A stretch of DNA of 64,000 nucleotides from Mycolicibacter nonchromogenicus (GTDB lineage: Bacteria > Actinomycetota > Actinomycetes > Mycobacteriales > Mycobacteriaceae), in assembly GCF_002101775.1 (NCBI RefSeq), contig NZ_LQPI01000046.1, positions 62,001 to 126,000 on the forward strand, in the 5' to 3' direction. Of this stretch, positions 23,647 to 34,537 are shown piece after piece. Position numbers and translations under genes: made by a program. Each line of letters starts with the position of its first letter. Position 1 is the stretch's first letter. Below the pieces are notes generated by a model. That model saw only the letters and a list, made by a program, of their open reading frames with translations. It did no database searches and was not told the DNA's origin.

Positions 23647-24312
23647 GTGTCAAGCACAGTAGCCGTGGTACCGGCGGCCGGTGCGGGTGTGCGCCTGGGC
23701 GCCGGCCTGCCGAAGGCATTCTTTCTGTTGGGCGGCGTGACGCTGGTTGAGCGTGCCGTGGCCGGTCTGCGAGAGTCCGGGGTCATCGACCAGGTTGTGG
23801 TCGCAGTGCCGCCGGATCGCACGGACGAGGCCAAGTTGATCCTGGGCGGGTCCGCCACCGTGGTCGCCGGCGGCCCGGACCGCATCGATTCCGTCCGGTT
23901 GGCGTTGGCCAGCGCCGGCGAGCCCGACTTCGTGCTGGTTCACGACGCCGCACGTCCGTTGACTCCGCCTGCCCTGGTGGTCCGGGTGGTCGAGGCGTTG
24001 CATGCCGGGTACCGAGCCGTGGTTCCGGCGCTGCCGGTCGCCGACACCATCAAGGCGGTCGACGCGAATGGAACGGTCCTGGGCACCCCTGAGCGGGCCG
24101 GCCTGCGCGCCGTACAGACTCCGCAGGGCTTCGCCGCCGACCTGCTGCTGCGGGCCTACCAGCAGGCCGGTGCGGGCGCGCAGTTCACCGACGATGCCGC
24201 GCTGGTCGAGCACATCGGCGGCCAGGTGCAGACCGTCGAAGGCGATCCGCTGGCCTTCAAGATCACCACCGCGTTGGATGCCAAGCTCGCCGAGGCGGTG
24301 GTGAATCGGTGA
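23647..24312 (+). CDS. ispD: 2-C-methyl-D-erythritol 4-phosphate cytidylyltransferase
   Basis: IspD makes CDP-methylerythritol from MEP and CTP in the non-mevalonate isoprenoid pathway. The 221-residue protein has [17 protein letters not shown] at the N terminus (nucleotide binding), VHDAARPL, and FTDDAALVE. The GTG start is 43 bases after carD. The stop overlaps the ispF start by four bases, so the two are coupled. Confidence 0.95.
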   Translation: MSSTVAVVPAAGAGVRLGAGLPKAFFLLGGVTLVERAVAGLRESGVIDQVVVAVPPDRTDEAKLILGGSATVVAGGPDRIDSVRLALASAGEPDFVLVHDAARPLTPPALVVRVVEALHAGYRAVVPALPVADTIKAVDANGTVLGTPERAGLRAVQTPQGFAADLLLRAYQQAGAGAQFTDDAALVEHIGGQVQTVEGDPLAFKITTALDAKLAEAVVNR

Positions 24313-24785
24313 GTGCGCTGCCGCGGGTCGGTTTGGGCACGGACGTGCACCCGATCGAACCGGGGCGGCCGTGCTGGCTGTTGGGGCTGCTGTTTCCCGA
24401 TGCTGACGGCTGCGCGGGGCACTCCGACGGCGATGTGGCCGTACACGCCCTGTGTGACGCGCTACTGTCTGCGGCAGGCCTCGGGGACCTGGGGGCGGTT
24501 TTCGGCGTCGACGAGCCCCGCTGGGCACGCGTAACCGGTGCTGTGATGCTCGGCCACGTACGCCAGCTGCTCACCGACAGCGGATTCGTGATCGGGAACG
24601 CCACGGTGCAGGTGATCGGGAACCGGCCGAAGGTGGGGGTCCGCCGCGCCGAAGCGCAGCGGGTGCTGTCGGAACTGCTTGGCGCACCGGTCTCGGTGTC
24701 GGCGACAACCACCGACGGCCTAGGGCTCACCGGTCGAGGTGAGGGACTGGCCGCGGTGGCTACCGCGTTGGTTGTGCCTGCTTAG
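24309..24785 (+). CDS. ispF: 2-C-methyl-D-erythritol 2,4-cyclodiphosphate synthase
   Basis: IspF cyclises CDP-methylerythritol 2-phosphate to MEcPP. The 158-residue protein has metal ligands Asp12, His14 (TDVH) and His46 ([12 protein letters not shown]), and [14 protein letters not shown] near the end. GTG start overlapping ispD. It ends 15 bases from the convergent repeat-protein gene. Confidence 0.95.
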   Translation: MSALPRVGLGTDVHPIEPGRPCWLLGLLFPDADGCAGHSDGDVAVHALCDALLSAAGLGDLGAVFGVDEPRWARVTGAVMLGHVRQLLTDSGFVIGNATVQVIGNRPKVGVRRAEAQRVLSELLGAPVSVSATTTDGLGLTGRGEGLAAVATALVVPA

Positions 24786-24800
24786 GCAGTCAGGCGGGAA

Positions 24801-25859
24801 CTAGCAGTCCACGCCGAAGATGGCGCCGACGATGCACAGGGCGAGGCCGGTGCCAAGCTCCGCGCCGGCCTCAGCCGCCCCCGGTACAACGGCGTCGGTG
24901 ATGGCCTCGGTGACGGCATCGGTGACACCCAGCGCGACGGTGTCGGCGACGGTTTCGGTGACGGCTTCGGCGAGAGTGTCGGTGACACCCTGGGTCACGG
25001 CGTCGGTGACACCAACGGTGATGGTGTCGGTGAGGCCCTGGGTGACACTGTCGGTGAGACCCTGGGTGACGCTGTCGGTGAGACCCTGGGTGACGCTGTC
25101 GGTGAGGCCTTGGGTGACGGTGTCGGTGAGCCCCTGGGTGACGCTGTCGGTGAGGCCGGCAGCCGCGGCATCAACCACAGTGCTACCGACGACGTCCGCC
25201 GTATCCGTGAGGGCGCTCGTGTCCAGAGCCGACAGGAAGTCGATGTCGCCCAGGCCGAAGGGCAGGTCAGCGACGGGAGCCGAGACGGCTTCGACGGGGG
25301 CGCTGAAGAGATCGGTCGCAGCGGCCGCGCCGGGAAGGAGGGCGTCGGTGGAAGCGGCCGCACCGAAGACCTCGGTGGCGGCGGCCGTGCCGGCCGTGGC
25401 AGCCGTGTTGGTGCCGGCGTTCACGCCCGACCGGGCCAGAGTGGTCAGCCCGGTGGACAACAGGGGCATCACCAGGGGCACGCCCATCATGGCCAACGAC
25501 GGTGCCATCATCGCCATCGACATGCCGATCTGGGCACCCATTGCCGAGGCCTGGGTCGCGCTGACGGTCGCGGCGGCAGTTTCGGCCGTTTCGGCATTCT
25601 GCTCCGCCTGCTGGCGCTGCTGCTCAGCCACCATGTCCTGCTGGGCATCGATCACCGCAGGGTCGACACCAGGGGCAGGCAGGGTTTCAGCCTCGACGGG
25701 CGCGACCTCGGCCGGGGGCTGGATCGGGGCTGCCGCGACCTCCGCCTGCTGCGCCGCAGGCTGATTGTTGTTCGGCTCTTCGGCGTAGGCGGTCCCGCTA
25801 CCCGCGAAAGCGACCGCGGTGAAGACTGCTCCGGAGGCTGCAACCAGACGTTTACTCAC
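24801..25859 (-). CDS. Secreted octapeptide-repeat protein of unknown function
   Basis: The 352-residue protein begins with a clear Sec signal peptide ([12 protein letters not shown]... cleaved about after AYA, residue 26). The mature part has a Gln/Glu/Ala/Pro-rich region (to about 100), a Met/Ala/Leu hydrophobic stretch ([20 protein letters not shown], about 110-130), an Ala/Thr-rich region, and from about residue 230 a run of octapeptides of type TQGLTDSV: six near-identical, then about six degenerate. It ends with [11 protein letters not shown]. The start GTG is placed six bases after a TATATT -10, suggesting a leaderless transcript. I do not recognise a family; surface or cell-wall location is inferred from the signal peptide. 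Confidence 0.75.
   Translation of the reverse strand: MSKRLVAASGAVFTAVAFAGSGTAYAEEPNNNQPAAQQAEVAAAPIQPPAEVAPVEAETLPAPGVDPAVIDAQQDMVAEQQRQQAEQNAETAETAAATVSATQASAMGAQIGMSMAMMAPSLAMMGVPLVMPLLSTGLTTLARSGVNAGTNTAATAGTAAATEVFGAAASTDALLPGAAAATDLFSAPVEAVSAPVADLPFGLGDIDFLSALDTSALTDTADVVGSTVVDAAAAGLTDSVTQGLTDTVTQGLTDSVTQGLTDSVTQGLTDSVTQGLTDTITVGVTDAVTQGVTDTLAEAVTETVADTVALGVTDAVTEAITDAVVPGAAEAGAELGTGLALCIVGAIFGVDC
25018..25161. repeat. Six tandem 24-bp units coding octapeptides
   Basis: Units begin at 25018, 25042, 25066, 25090, 25114 and 25138. Each follows GTGACGCTGTCGGTGAGACC plus four bases with few changes, and codes TQGLTDSV or a close variant on the minus strand. Near-identity at the DNA level points to recent expansion or ongoing unequal exchange. 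More diverged units continue down to about 24895. Confidence 0.85.
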
Positions 25860-25865
25860 TGCCGC

Positions 25866-25871
25866 AATATA
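25866..25871 (-). promoter_or_regulatory. -10 element of the repeat-protein gene
   Basis: On the minus strand TATATT is followed by GCGGCA and then GTG at 25859. It fits the TANNNT consensus and the spacing puts transcription start at the start codon, so the mRNA is probably leaderless. Confidence 0.55.
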
Positions 25872-25960
25872 TGCCACGTCACACCCCCTGTCCACCGATA
25901 CGACGCTCCCGACAGGTCCTCGGAAGCGGCGCGCGTGGCAGTCGCAGGCTGCGCGCCCGG

Positions 25961-25966
25961 TAAGCT
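25961..25966 (+). promoter_or_regulatory. -10 element of a probable leaderless cysS promoter
   Basis: TAAGCT is followed by GGCCCGTC and the cysS GTG at 25975. The 17-base block differs from that of lysS by only two bases (GGCGGGTC there). Spacing implies a leaderless or near-leaderless mRNA. Confidence 0.55.
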
Positions 25967-25974
25967 GGCCCGTC

Positions 25975-27384
<1,410 letters not shown>

Positions 27385-28326
27385 ATGGCCGGAAATTCAA
27401 AGCGCAAAGGTGCGGTGCGCAAGCCCGGCACCAAGAAGGGGCCGACGGTCGGATCCGGGGGCCAGCGCCGCCGCGGGCTCGAGGGCCGCGGGGCCACCCC
27501 GCCGGCCCACAAGCGCGAATACCACCCGGCGGCCAAGGCCGCCAAGCGCGCGGCGAAGCAGCGGGCCTACCGGACCGCCAAGCGCACCGACGAGAACGAG
27601 ACCGTGCTGGGCCGCAACCCGGTGCTGGAGTGCCTGCGGGCCGGAATCCCCGCCACCGCACTGTATGTGGCGCTGGGCGCTGAGGCCGATGAGCGACTGA
27701 CCGAGGCGGTCACCCGCGCAGCCGATTCCGGATTGCCGATCCTGGAGGTCCCGCGATCCGACTTGGACAAGATGACCACCAATGGTCTGCACCAGGGCAT
27801 CGCGCTGCAGGTTCCCCCGTATGCCTACGCGCACCCTGACGACCTGATCGCGGCCGCGCGAAGCGATGTGGCGCCCCCGTTGCTGGTCGCACTGGACAAC
27901 ATCTCCGATCCGCGCAATCTCGGCGCCATCGTCCGGTCGGTCGCGGCATTCGGCGGACACGGTGTGGTGATCCCGCAGCGCCGGTCGGCCTCGGTGACCG
28001 CGGTGGCCTGGCGAACCAGTGCCGGTGCCGCGGCCCGGGTTCCCATTGCGCGGGCGCCCAACCTGAACCAGACACTGAAGGCGTGGGCAGACCGCGGCCT
28101 GCAGATCGTCGGGTTGGACGCCGGCGGCGACACCGTGGTCGATGAACTGGACGGCACCACCCCGATGGTGCTGGTCGTCGGTTCGGAGGGCAAGGGATTA
28201 TCCCGCCTGGTCCGGCAGAACTGCGACGTCATCGTGTCGATTCCGATGTCCGGGCCCACCGAGTCGCTCAACGCATCGGTGGCCGCCGGGGTGGTGCTGG
28301 CCGAGATCGCCCGTCAGCGACGGTGA
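27385..28326 (+). CDS. rlmB: 23S rRNA (guanosine-2'-O-)-methyltransferase, TrmH/RlmB family
   Basis: SPOUT-family methyltransferase that methylates a ribose 2'-OH, in the RlmB group acting on 23S rRNA G2251 (E. coli numbering). The 313-residue product has a basic, disordered N-terminal extension (about 1-70), a substrate-binding domain ([11 protein letters not shown]), and SPOUT motifs [19 protein letters not shown] and [15 protein letters not shown]. The ATG follows the cysS stop with no gap. Corresponds to Rv3579c. Exact rRNA target is inferred from family. Confidence 0.92.
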   Translation: MAGNSKRKGAVRKPGTKKGPTVGSGGQRRRGLEGRGATPPAHKREYHPAAKAAKRAAKQRAYRTAKRTDENETVLGRNPVLECLRAGIPATALYVALGAEADERLTEAVTRAADSGLPILEVPRSDLDKMTTNGLHQGIALQVPPYAYAHPDDLIAAARSDVAPPLLVALDNISDPRNLGAIVRSVAAFGGHGVVIPQRRSASVTAVAWRTSAGAAARVPIARAPNLNQTLKAWADRGLQIVGLDAGGDTVVDELDGTTPMVLVVGSEGKGLSRLVRQNCDVIVSIPMSGPTESLNASVAAGVVLAEIARQRR

Positions 28327-29219
28327 TTCGCCGCGCAGTGGTTGCGGCGGCACTGCTTGTCGCGGCGATCACCGCGTCGGCGACGACGGTCGCCCAGCCG
28401 CCGGCGTTCGACCTGCAGGCGCACCGCGGCGGCCGCGGCGAGACCACCGAGGAATCGTTACGCGCATTCGCGAAATCGCTCGCGCTGGGGGTCAGCACCC
28501 TGGAGTTGGACATCGTGCTCACGCGCGACGCGCAGCCGCTGGTGTGGCACGACCCGGTGATCGAGCCGGCGAAGTGCACCGACACCGGACCGGCGTTCCC
28601 CGGCGATCCCGACTACCCCTATGTGGGCAGGCGGGTAGCCGATCTCACCCTGGACCAGATCCGCACCCTGGACTGTGGACACCTGCTGCCGGAATTCCCG
28701 GACGCGGAAGTCGTGCGGCACAACGTGATCGCGACTCTGCCGGACGTCTTCGCGCTGGCCGGCCGCACGGATGTCCGCTACAACATCGAGGCCAAGGTCG
28801 ACGGCGACAACCAGCAGCAGATCATCGACGTGATCCTGGCGGCGGTGCGCGCCGCCGAAAAGCTGGACGGCGTGCAGATCCAGAGTTTCGACTGGCGCAC
28901 CCTGCCTTTGGTGCGCGCCGCGGAACCGGGTATCCCGCTGGTCGCGCTGGCCGAGCAGGGCCCTGATCCGATTTCGGGGGCGCTGGCGGTCGGCGCGGAT
29001 ATCGTGTCCCCGGACTACGTGATGGTGGATCGAGCACTCACCGAACGCGCACATGCGGCAGGGCTGCGGGTGATTCCCTGGACCGTCAACGATTCCGACG
29101 CTATGCGGCAGCAGATCGCCGCCGGAGTCGACGGGCTCATCACCGACTATCCCAGCCGTCTTCGCGCGGTGCTGGCCGAGCTGGGCATGCCGCTGCCGCG
29201 GGCCCACCCGGTCAACTAG
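28323..29219 (+). CDS. Secreted glycerophosphodiester phosphodiesterase
   Basis: GDPD-family enzyme hydrolysing glycerophosphodiesters to glycerol 3-phosphate plus an alcohol. The 298-residue protein has a Sec signal (about 1-24), His34 in [12 protein letters not shown], Glu61/Asp63 (LELDIVLT) and His76 (WHDP), the usual metal and acid-base residues, then EAKVDG. Signal peptide indicates action outside the membrane, possibly on deacylated phospholipids. The GTG overlaps the rlmB stop. I do not recall this gene at this place in M. tuberculosis, where rlmB and arsB2 are neighbours. Confidence 0.88.
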   Translation: MIRRAVVAAALLVAAITASATTVAQPPAFDLQAHRGGRGETTEESLRAFAKSLALGVSTLELDIVLTRDAQPLVWHDPVIEPAKCTDTGPAFPGDPDYPYVGRRVADLTLDQIRTLDCGHLLPEFPDAEVVRHNVIATLPDVFALAGRTDVRYNIEAKVDGDNQQQIIDVILAAVRAAEKLDGVQIQSFDWRTLPLVRAAEPGIPLVALAEQGPDPISGALAVGADIVSPDYVMVDRALTERAHAAGLRVIPWTVNDSDAMRQQIAAGVDGLITDYPSRLRAVLAELGMPLPRAHPVN

Positions 29220-30466
29220 ACCCCCAGAAGTCGCGCACTCGCCCACAAGGCCAGCACTGCGATCAGCAGCGTGGCCGGAACGGTGCACAGCCCCAGGCGG
29301 CTGTATTCGCCGACGCCGGCCGCGACGCCGTAGCGGCGCAACACTCTCCGCCACAGCAGGTTCGACAGCGAGCCGGTGTAGCTGAGGTTCGGGCCGATGT
29401 TGACCCCGATCAACACCGCCAGCACCGCCAGCGGACCGCTGGTTGCCACCAGTGGTGCCAGGACCAGCGTCGCGGGCAGGTTGTTGACCACGTTCGCCAG
29501 CAGTGCGGCAACGGCCGCGATGCCCAGCAGCGCCGGCAGGCTCGACCCCGCCGGCAGCACCGTGGTCATCTGCGCGCCCAGCCCGTTGTCCACCACCGCC
29601 CGCACCACCACGCCGAGTGCCAGCACGAAGACCAGGAATGCGGGGTTGGCGGCGCGCGCAATACCGGCCGGGGTGCTGCGCCGTTGCGCCAGACCGCGGG
29701 CGGCCAGCACGGTGGCACCGGCGACCGCCGCCCATGCCGCCGGCACATCGAAGGTTTCGGCGACCACGAAACCGGCCAGCGTCAGCCCCAGCACCACCAG
29801 CACGAACACCGGTACCGGGGGCGGTGGGCCGGCGTGCTGATGTGCCGGTGTTGCGCGCAGATCGGCCCGGAAAAACCAGCGGAAGATCAGGTAGACGACC
29901 GCGATGGTGGCCAGCCACGGTGCCGCCATCAGCGCGGTGAATCTGACGAACGACAGGCCGGCGTGGTGCCACGCCAGCAGGTTGGTCAGGTTCGACACCG
30001 GCAGCAGCAGTGACGCCGTGTTGGCCAGGTGCGCGGTCGCATAGGCGTGCGGGCGCATCGGGGCGTGGCGGCGGCGGGCCATCATCAGCACCACCGGGGT
30101 CAGCAGCACCACCGTCGCGTCCAGGCTCAGCACCGCGGTCAGACCGGCGGCGATGACGAAGACGCGGCGCAGCAGGTGTTGCGGCGGGCCGACGTCGGCT
30201 CGTGCCATCGCAGCGCCGGCCGCCTCGAACAGGCCCTCGTCGTCACAGAGCTGCGCCAGCACCAGCACCGCGCCCAAAAACGCGACGACGTGCAGCAGCG
30301 TGGCGGCCTCGGACAGTGCGGCGTGCATCGAGATCGCGCCGGTGGCAACAAGAATGGCGGCGGCCGGCACCGCAGCGAACATCTCCGGCAAGCCGCGCGG
30401 GCGCGCCACCGCGAACCCCAGCACCACGGCAAGCAGCAGCAGTGCAAGAGCCAGGTTCAGGCCCAC
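29216..30466 (-). CDS. ArsB/NhaD-type anion transporter (Rv3578-like)
   Basis: A 416-residue integral membrane protein with about 10-12 hydrophobic segments, in the ion-transporter superfamily of ArsB/CitM. Landmarks are LDATVVLLTPVVL, a mid-protein cytoplasmic loop (about 205-220), NNLPATLVLAPL and GVNIGPNLSYTGSLSNLLW, typical of arsenite or divalent-anion carriers. Corresponds to ArsB2 of M. tuberculosis. No arsR, arsC or other ars gene is nearby, so arsenite as substrate is doubtful. Its stop shares CTAG with that of the convergent phosphodiesterase. Confidence 0.85.
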   Translation of the reverse strand: MGLNLALALLLLAVVLGFAVARPRGLPEMFAAVPAAAILVATGAISMHAALSEAATLLHVVAFLGAVLVLAQLCDDEGLFEAAGAAMARADVGPPQHLLRRVFVIAAGLTAVLSLDATVVLLTPVVLMMARRRHAPMRPHAYATAHLANTASLLLPVSNLTNLLAWHHAGLSFVRFTALMAAPWLATIAVVYLIFRWFFRADLRATPAHQHAGPPPPVPVFVLVVLGLTLAGFVVAETFDVPAAWAAVAGATVLAARGLAQRRSTPAGIARAANPAFLVFVLALGVVVRAVVDNGLGAQMTTVLPAGSSLPALLGIAAVAALLANVVNNLPATLVLAPLVATSGPLAVLAVLIGVNIGPNLSYTGSLSNLLWRRVLRRYGVAAGVGEYSRLGLCTVPATLLIAVLALWASARLLGV

Positions 30467-31377
30467 GGATCCTCACGACGCCACACCGTGGGCAGGTGCA
30501 GGCCGACTCCGTCTGCTTCGGCCAGCTCGGACAGAACCCGCATCGTGACATCGAGGTCGTCGCCGGCATACGGCAAGGCCCGCAACGGCTTGGACAATGG
30601 TTGGAAGAAGTCGTCCCAGTGGGTCAACACCACCGTCGAAGCGCCGACGGCGCGGACCGTCTCATTCCAGTAGTCGACCAGGTATTGACGAGGCTGAATG
30701 CCCAGTTGGCCGATGCCCAGGTAGACGACGTCGGCGCGGCGGCCGGCCAACGACCCCGGGATGAATCCGGCGCTGCCCATGATCAGCGCAGTGCACCCTG
30801 AGGGGCGGTGGGCCACCAACGCCGACCAGGCCTCACCACACCGGTAGGCAGAGGCCCGCATCGGTGGGACGACCGCGGCGGTGATGATGCCGGGAAAACG
30901 GTCCGGTGGGCAGTGCCGCGACTCGATCAGCGTGACGTCGTAGGCGCCCAACGTGATGGGCGTGCCCGAGGCGGCGATCACCAGGCGCTCGTCGGGGAGT
31001 CCTTGTCCCCGGCCGACATTGGCTGTCGACTCGCCACCCACCAGCACCGCGCCGGTGCGTTGGGCCACCACAGCGGAGTCCAGCGCGTGATCGATGTGTG
31101 AGTGCAGGGGGATCACCGCAGCCAGCTCATGCACTCCGGCCCGGGCCAGGCAGGCGTCGATTCGGGCGGCTGACGGCGCGACTTTGCGCAGTGCCACCTG
31201 CGCAAGGCTTGGGCGAGAGAAGTAACCGTCGGTCATCAGCGCCGACGACCCGTCGTCGATCAGCATGCTGGTCACGCCGAGCCACGTCACCGACAAGGGC
31301 GCGCCCGGCGCTGCGGGCGTGACGTCGAACCGGTCGGCATACCGGCCGATGTCGGGGCGGCCGAGCTTGAGGCGCAT
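30457..31377 (-). CDS. Metallo-beta-lactamase-fold hydrolase (Rv3577-like)
   Basis: A 306-residue MBL-fold protein. It has the metal-binding HSHIDHALD (HxHxDH, about residues 97-102), a later ligand His region ESRHCPPDRFP, and TLTHWDDFF-type sequence (VVLTHWDDF) near the C terminus with another His. This resembles UlaG-like or NAPE-PLD-like hydrolases. It overlaps the ArsB-like gene by 10 bases on the same strand, so both are probably co-transcribed. Substrate unknown. Confidence 0.83.
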   Translation of the reverse strand: MRLKLGRPDIGRYADRFDVTPAAPGAPLSVTWLGVTSMLIDDGSSALMTDGYFSRPSLAQVALRKVAPSAARIDACLARAGVHELAAVIPLHSHIDHALDSAVVAQRTGAVLVGGESTANVGRGQGLPDERLVIAASGTPITLGAYDVTLIESRHCPPDRFPGIITAAVVPPMRASAYRCGEAWSALVAHRPSGCTALIMGSAGFIPGSLAGRRADVVYLGIGQLGIQPRQYLVDYWNETVRAVGASTVVLTHWDDFFQPLSKPLRALPYAGDDLDVTMRVLSELAEADGVGLHLPTVWRREDPWA

Positions 31378-31414
31378 CCGCCTAGGCTAACGGGGGCGTG
31401 GTGGCGAAGTGGGA

Positions 31415-32083
31415 CTAGACCTTGGGACTGTCGTCGTCGCCGATCAGCAGCCGCACCGCCAGGTCCAGTCGGGTGGTGAAATCGGTGGCGGATGCCCGCC
31501 GAGTCAGCCAGGCAAGCAGATTGGACAGCCACACATCCGAGATCACCCGAGAGATGTGGTACTGCTCCTCGGTCGGCTCACCGTCGCTCATGGCTCCGGC
31601 GAACATCGAGTCGATCAGTTTCTGGACATGGTCGACTTCGCCGGCCGCCGAGGCGTCGGCGAAGACGTAGGCCCGAGTCATCGCCTCAGTGAGCAGCGGG
31701 TTGCGCTGCATGGCGCGGTTGAGCTTGTTGACCACCAGATTGAGCCGCTGGTGACGGGTGGTGGCGGCGAACGTCGCCGGGTCGGTCTTGGTGTCCACCC
31801 GCGCGATCTCGCGGCCCATCGCTGAGACCAGCAGGTGAACCTTCGACGGGAAGTAGCGGTAGAGGGTGCCGACGGCCACGTCCGCACGGTCGGCGACCGC
31901 GCGCATCTGCACCGCGTCATAACCGCCCTTGGAGGCGATGGCCAGCGTCGCGTCGAGGATGCGTTTGCGGCGTTCGCGCTGCGCTTCGGAGCCCAGATCA
32001 GATTCCGTCAGCACAGAGAGGTTGGCCACCTCGCGCGGTTGGCTGGCCGATCCGCGGCCTGCTGTGCCCTCAGCTGACGACAT
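31415..32083 (-). CDS. kstR: TetR-family cholesterol-catabolism repressor KstR
   Basis: KstR represses the large cholesterol-degradation regulon; 3-oxo-cholestenoyl-CoA-type ligands release it. The 222-residue product has an N-terminal helix-turn-helix (RILDATLAIASKGG ... VAVGTLYRYFPSKVHLL) and a ligand-binding domain nearly identical to KstR through NRAMQRNPLLTEAMTRAYVFAD. Compared with M. tuberculosis KstR (199 residues) it has about 23 extra N-terminal residues from ATG 32083. A perfect KstR box lies 140 bases upstream, consistent with autoregulation. Confidence 0.95.
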   Translation of the reverse strand: MSSAEGTAGRGSASQPREVANLSVLTESDLGSEAQRERRKRILDATLAIASKGGYDAVQMRAVADRADVAVGTLYRYFPSKVHLLVSAMGREIARVDTKTDPATFAATTRHQRLNLVVNKLNRAMQRNPLLTEAMTRAYVFADASAAGEVDHVQKLIDSMFAGAMSDGEPTEEQYHISRVISDVWLSNLLAWLTRRASATDFTTRLDLAVRLLIGDDDSPKV

Positions 32084-32222
32084 GTGCGCTGCGGCTCCCT
32101 CCATCGATCCACTGGCTCATAACGATACGCACCGCGTACGTGCATTTCGTGTTCCCGACATCGGCCGGACCCGACGTGTCCAGCCACAACGGTTCGACTT
32201 GACGCTCGGACGCTGGCACTAT

Positions 32223-32236
32223 TAGAACACGTTCTA
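32223..32236. promoter_or_regulatory. KstR operator between kstR and fadE34
   Basis: TAGAACACGTTCTA is a perfect palindrome fitting the known KstR consensus TNNAACNNGTTNNA. It sits in the 217-base divergent gap, so it can control both kstR and fadE34. Confidence 0.88.
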
Positions 32237-32300
32237 GTGGTTGGCGGGAGCGTTCGTGCCCCGCCTCTCTCAAGCCGATCTCGACCCGGAGGAGCCCAGC

Positions 32301-34448
32301 GTGTCAGTGCATATCACGGAGACCAGTGCCGCCGACCAGCTCGCTGCCCGCGAGCTGGTCCGCGACTGGGCCGCCACCGCGGGCACCGCTGAGGCGATTC
32401 GTGCCGCCGAAGCGGGCGAAACCGATTCCTGGCAAGCCGTTTTCGCCCGGTTGGCCGACCTGGGCCTGTTCGGAGTCGCGGTCCCCGAGGAATCCGGTGG
32501 CGCCGGTGGTCGACTCGAAGACCTCTGCGCGATGGTCGACGAGGCCGCCAAGGCCCTGGTCCCCGGGCCGGTGGCGACCACCGCCCTGGCCACCCTGGTG
32601 GTCACCGATCCGGCCCTGGCCGAAGCCTTGGCCGCCGGCGAACGGGTGGCCGGCGTGGTGACCGACCCTTCCGCTGCGGCGGTGAGCTTCGACGCCGCCG
32701 GCCAGGCCTCCGGCACCGCTGAACGGGTGCTCGGCGCCACCGCGGACGCGCTGCTGCTGCTGCCGGCCGGTGAGGCCGAATCCGACGGCCAGACCTGGAT
32801 CCTGGTGGACGCCCGCGCGGACGGGGTGCAGGTCGAGGCGCTCGCCGCCACCGACTTCTCCCGGCCGTTGGCCAAGGTGACGTTGTCGGCAGCGCCGGCA
32901 GTGGTCGTCGCGACCGGCAGCCGGGTGGAGAACCTGGTGGTCACGGTGCTGGCCGCGGAGGCGGCCGGGGTGGCCCGCTGGGCGCTGGACACCGCGGTCG
33001 CATATGCCAAGGTGCGCGAACAGTTCGGCAAGCCGATCGGCAGCTTCCAGGCCGTCAAGCACCTGTGTGCGGAGATGCTGTGCCGGGCCGACCAAGCCGC
33101 GGTGGCGGCCGCCGATGTGGCGCGGGCCGCTGCCGACGCAGATGACCAGCAGTTGACCATCGCGGCCGCGGTGGCCGCCGCGATCTGCATCGACGCCGCC
33201 AAGGCCAACGCCAAGGACTGCATCCAGGTGCTCGGCGGTATCGGCATCACCTGGGAGCACGACGCCCACCTGTACCTGCGGCGGGCCTACGGGATCGGGC
33301 AGGCGCTGGGCGGCCCCGAGCGGTGGCTGCGGCGGACCGCCGAGCTGACCCGCGCCGGCCTGCGCCGCCGGTTGGAGGTCGACCTGGGGGAGGCCACCGA
33401 CATCCGAGCCGAGATCGCCGCGGAGGTGGCGCGCATCGCGGCATTGCCGGCCGACCAGCATCAGGTGGCGCTGGCCGAATCGGGCCTGCTGGCGCCGCAC
33501 TGGCCGGTGCCCTACGGACGCGCGGCCGGCCCGGCCGAGCAACTGGTGATCGACCAGGAGCTCGCCGCAGCCGGTGTCGGCCGTCCCGACCTGGTGGTCG
33601 GCTGGTGGGCGGCCCCGACGATTCTCGAGCACGGCACGCCCGAGCAGATCGAGCGCTTCATTCCGGCCACCCTGACCGGAGAGGTGTTCTGGTGCCAGCT
33701 GTTCTCCGAGCCGGGGGCCGGCTCTGACCTGGCGGCGCTGCGCACCAAAGCGGTGAAGGTCGACGGCGGCTGGCGTCTGACCGGGCAGAAGGTCTGGACG
33801 TCGCGGGCACATGACTCGCAATGGGGCGTGTGCCTGGCCCGAACGGATCCCGACGCTCCGAAGCACAAGGGCATCACCTACTTCCTGGTCGACATGGCCG
33901 CCGAGGGCATCGACATCCGGCCGCTGCGGGAGATCACCGGCGAAGCCCTGTTCAACGAGGTCTTCCTCGACGACGTGTTCGTCCCCGACGAGCAGGTCGT
34001 CGGCCGTGTCAACGACGGCTGGCGGCTGGCCCGCACCACCTTGGCCAATGAGCGCGTCGCGATCGCCGGCGGAACCGCGCTGGGCAACCCGATGGAGGAG
34101 CTGCTGAAAACCCTGGCGGATCGCGAACCCGACACCGCCACCGCGGAACGACTGGCCCGGCTGATCATCGCCGCTCAGGCCGGTTCCCTGCTCGATCAGC
34201 GCATCGCCCAGCTTGCCGTCGGCGGCCAAGACCCCGGCTCGGAGTCCTCGGTGCGCAAGCTGATCGGGGTGCGCTATCGCCAGGAGCTGGCCGAATTCCG
34301 GATGGACGTGGCCGACGGCGCCGGTGCGGTGGCCGGACGCGAAGTGCACGACTTCCTCAACACCCGGTGCCTGTCGATCGCCGGGGGCACCGAGCAGATC
34401 CTGTTGACCCTGGCCGCCGAGCGGCTGCTGGGGCTGCCGCGCGGGTAG
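32301..34448 (+). CDS. fadE34: Acyl-CoA dehydrogenase FadE34-like (fused two-domain)
   Basis: A 715-residue protein made of two acyl-CoA-dehydrogenase-like halves. The second half has the FAD/substrate motifs WCQLFSEPGAGSD, KVWTSRAH and the C-terminal RCLSIAGGTEQI. The family (FadE34/ChsE3) oxidises CoA esters of cholesterol side-chain degradation, notably 3-oxo-chol-4-en-24-oyl-CoA. The GTG at 32301 follows GGAGGAGC. Divergent from kstR with a KstR box between them. In M. tuberculosis the next genes would be Rv3572 and kshB; here the glucan cluster intervenes. Confidence 0.93.
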   Translation: MSVHITETSAADQLAARELVRDWAATAGTAEAIRAAEAGETDSWQAVFARLADLGLFGVAVPEESGGAGGRLEDLCAMVDEAAKALVPGPVATTALATLVVTDPALAEALAAGERVAGVVTDPSAAAVSFDAAGQASGTAERVLGATADALLLLPAGEAESDGQTWILVDARADGVQVEALAATDFSRPLAKVTLSAAPAVVVATGSRVENLVVTVLAAEAAGVARWALDTAVAYAKVREQFGKPIGSFQAVKHLCAEMLCRADQAAVAAADVARAAADADDQQLTIAAAVAAAICIDAAKANAKDCIQVLGGIGITWEHDAHLYLRRAYGIGQALGGPERWLRRTAELTRAGLRRRLEVDLGEATDIRAEIAAEVARIAALPADQHQVALAESGLLAPHWPVPYGRAAGPAEQLVIDQELAAAGVGRPDLVVGWWAAPTILEHGTPEQIERFIPATLTGEVFWCQLFSEPGAGSDLAALRTKAVKVDGGWRLTGQKVWTSRAHDSQWGVCLARTDPDAPKHKGITYFLVDMAAEGIDIRPLREITGEALFNEVFLDDVFVPDEQVVGRVNDGWRLARTTLANERVAIAGGTALGNPMEELLKTLADREPDTATAERLARLIIAAQAGSLLDQRIAQLAVGGQDPGSESSVRKLIGVRYRQELAEFRMDVADGAGAVAGREVHDFLNTRCLSIAGGTEQILLTLAAERLLGLPRG

Positions 34449-34537
34449 CTCACCGCCCTCACCGGGCGCCGGTCGCGTAGCTTTCCGCCACCGCGGGTAC
34501 TCACTGTCGGAATCGCAGCCGACGAACGGAGTCCTGG

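Noticed and set aside
24895..25161. The tandem repeat as a CRISPR array
   Set aside because: Units are contiguous 24-mers in frame within a coding gene, with no unique spacers and no cas genes nearby.
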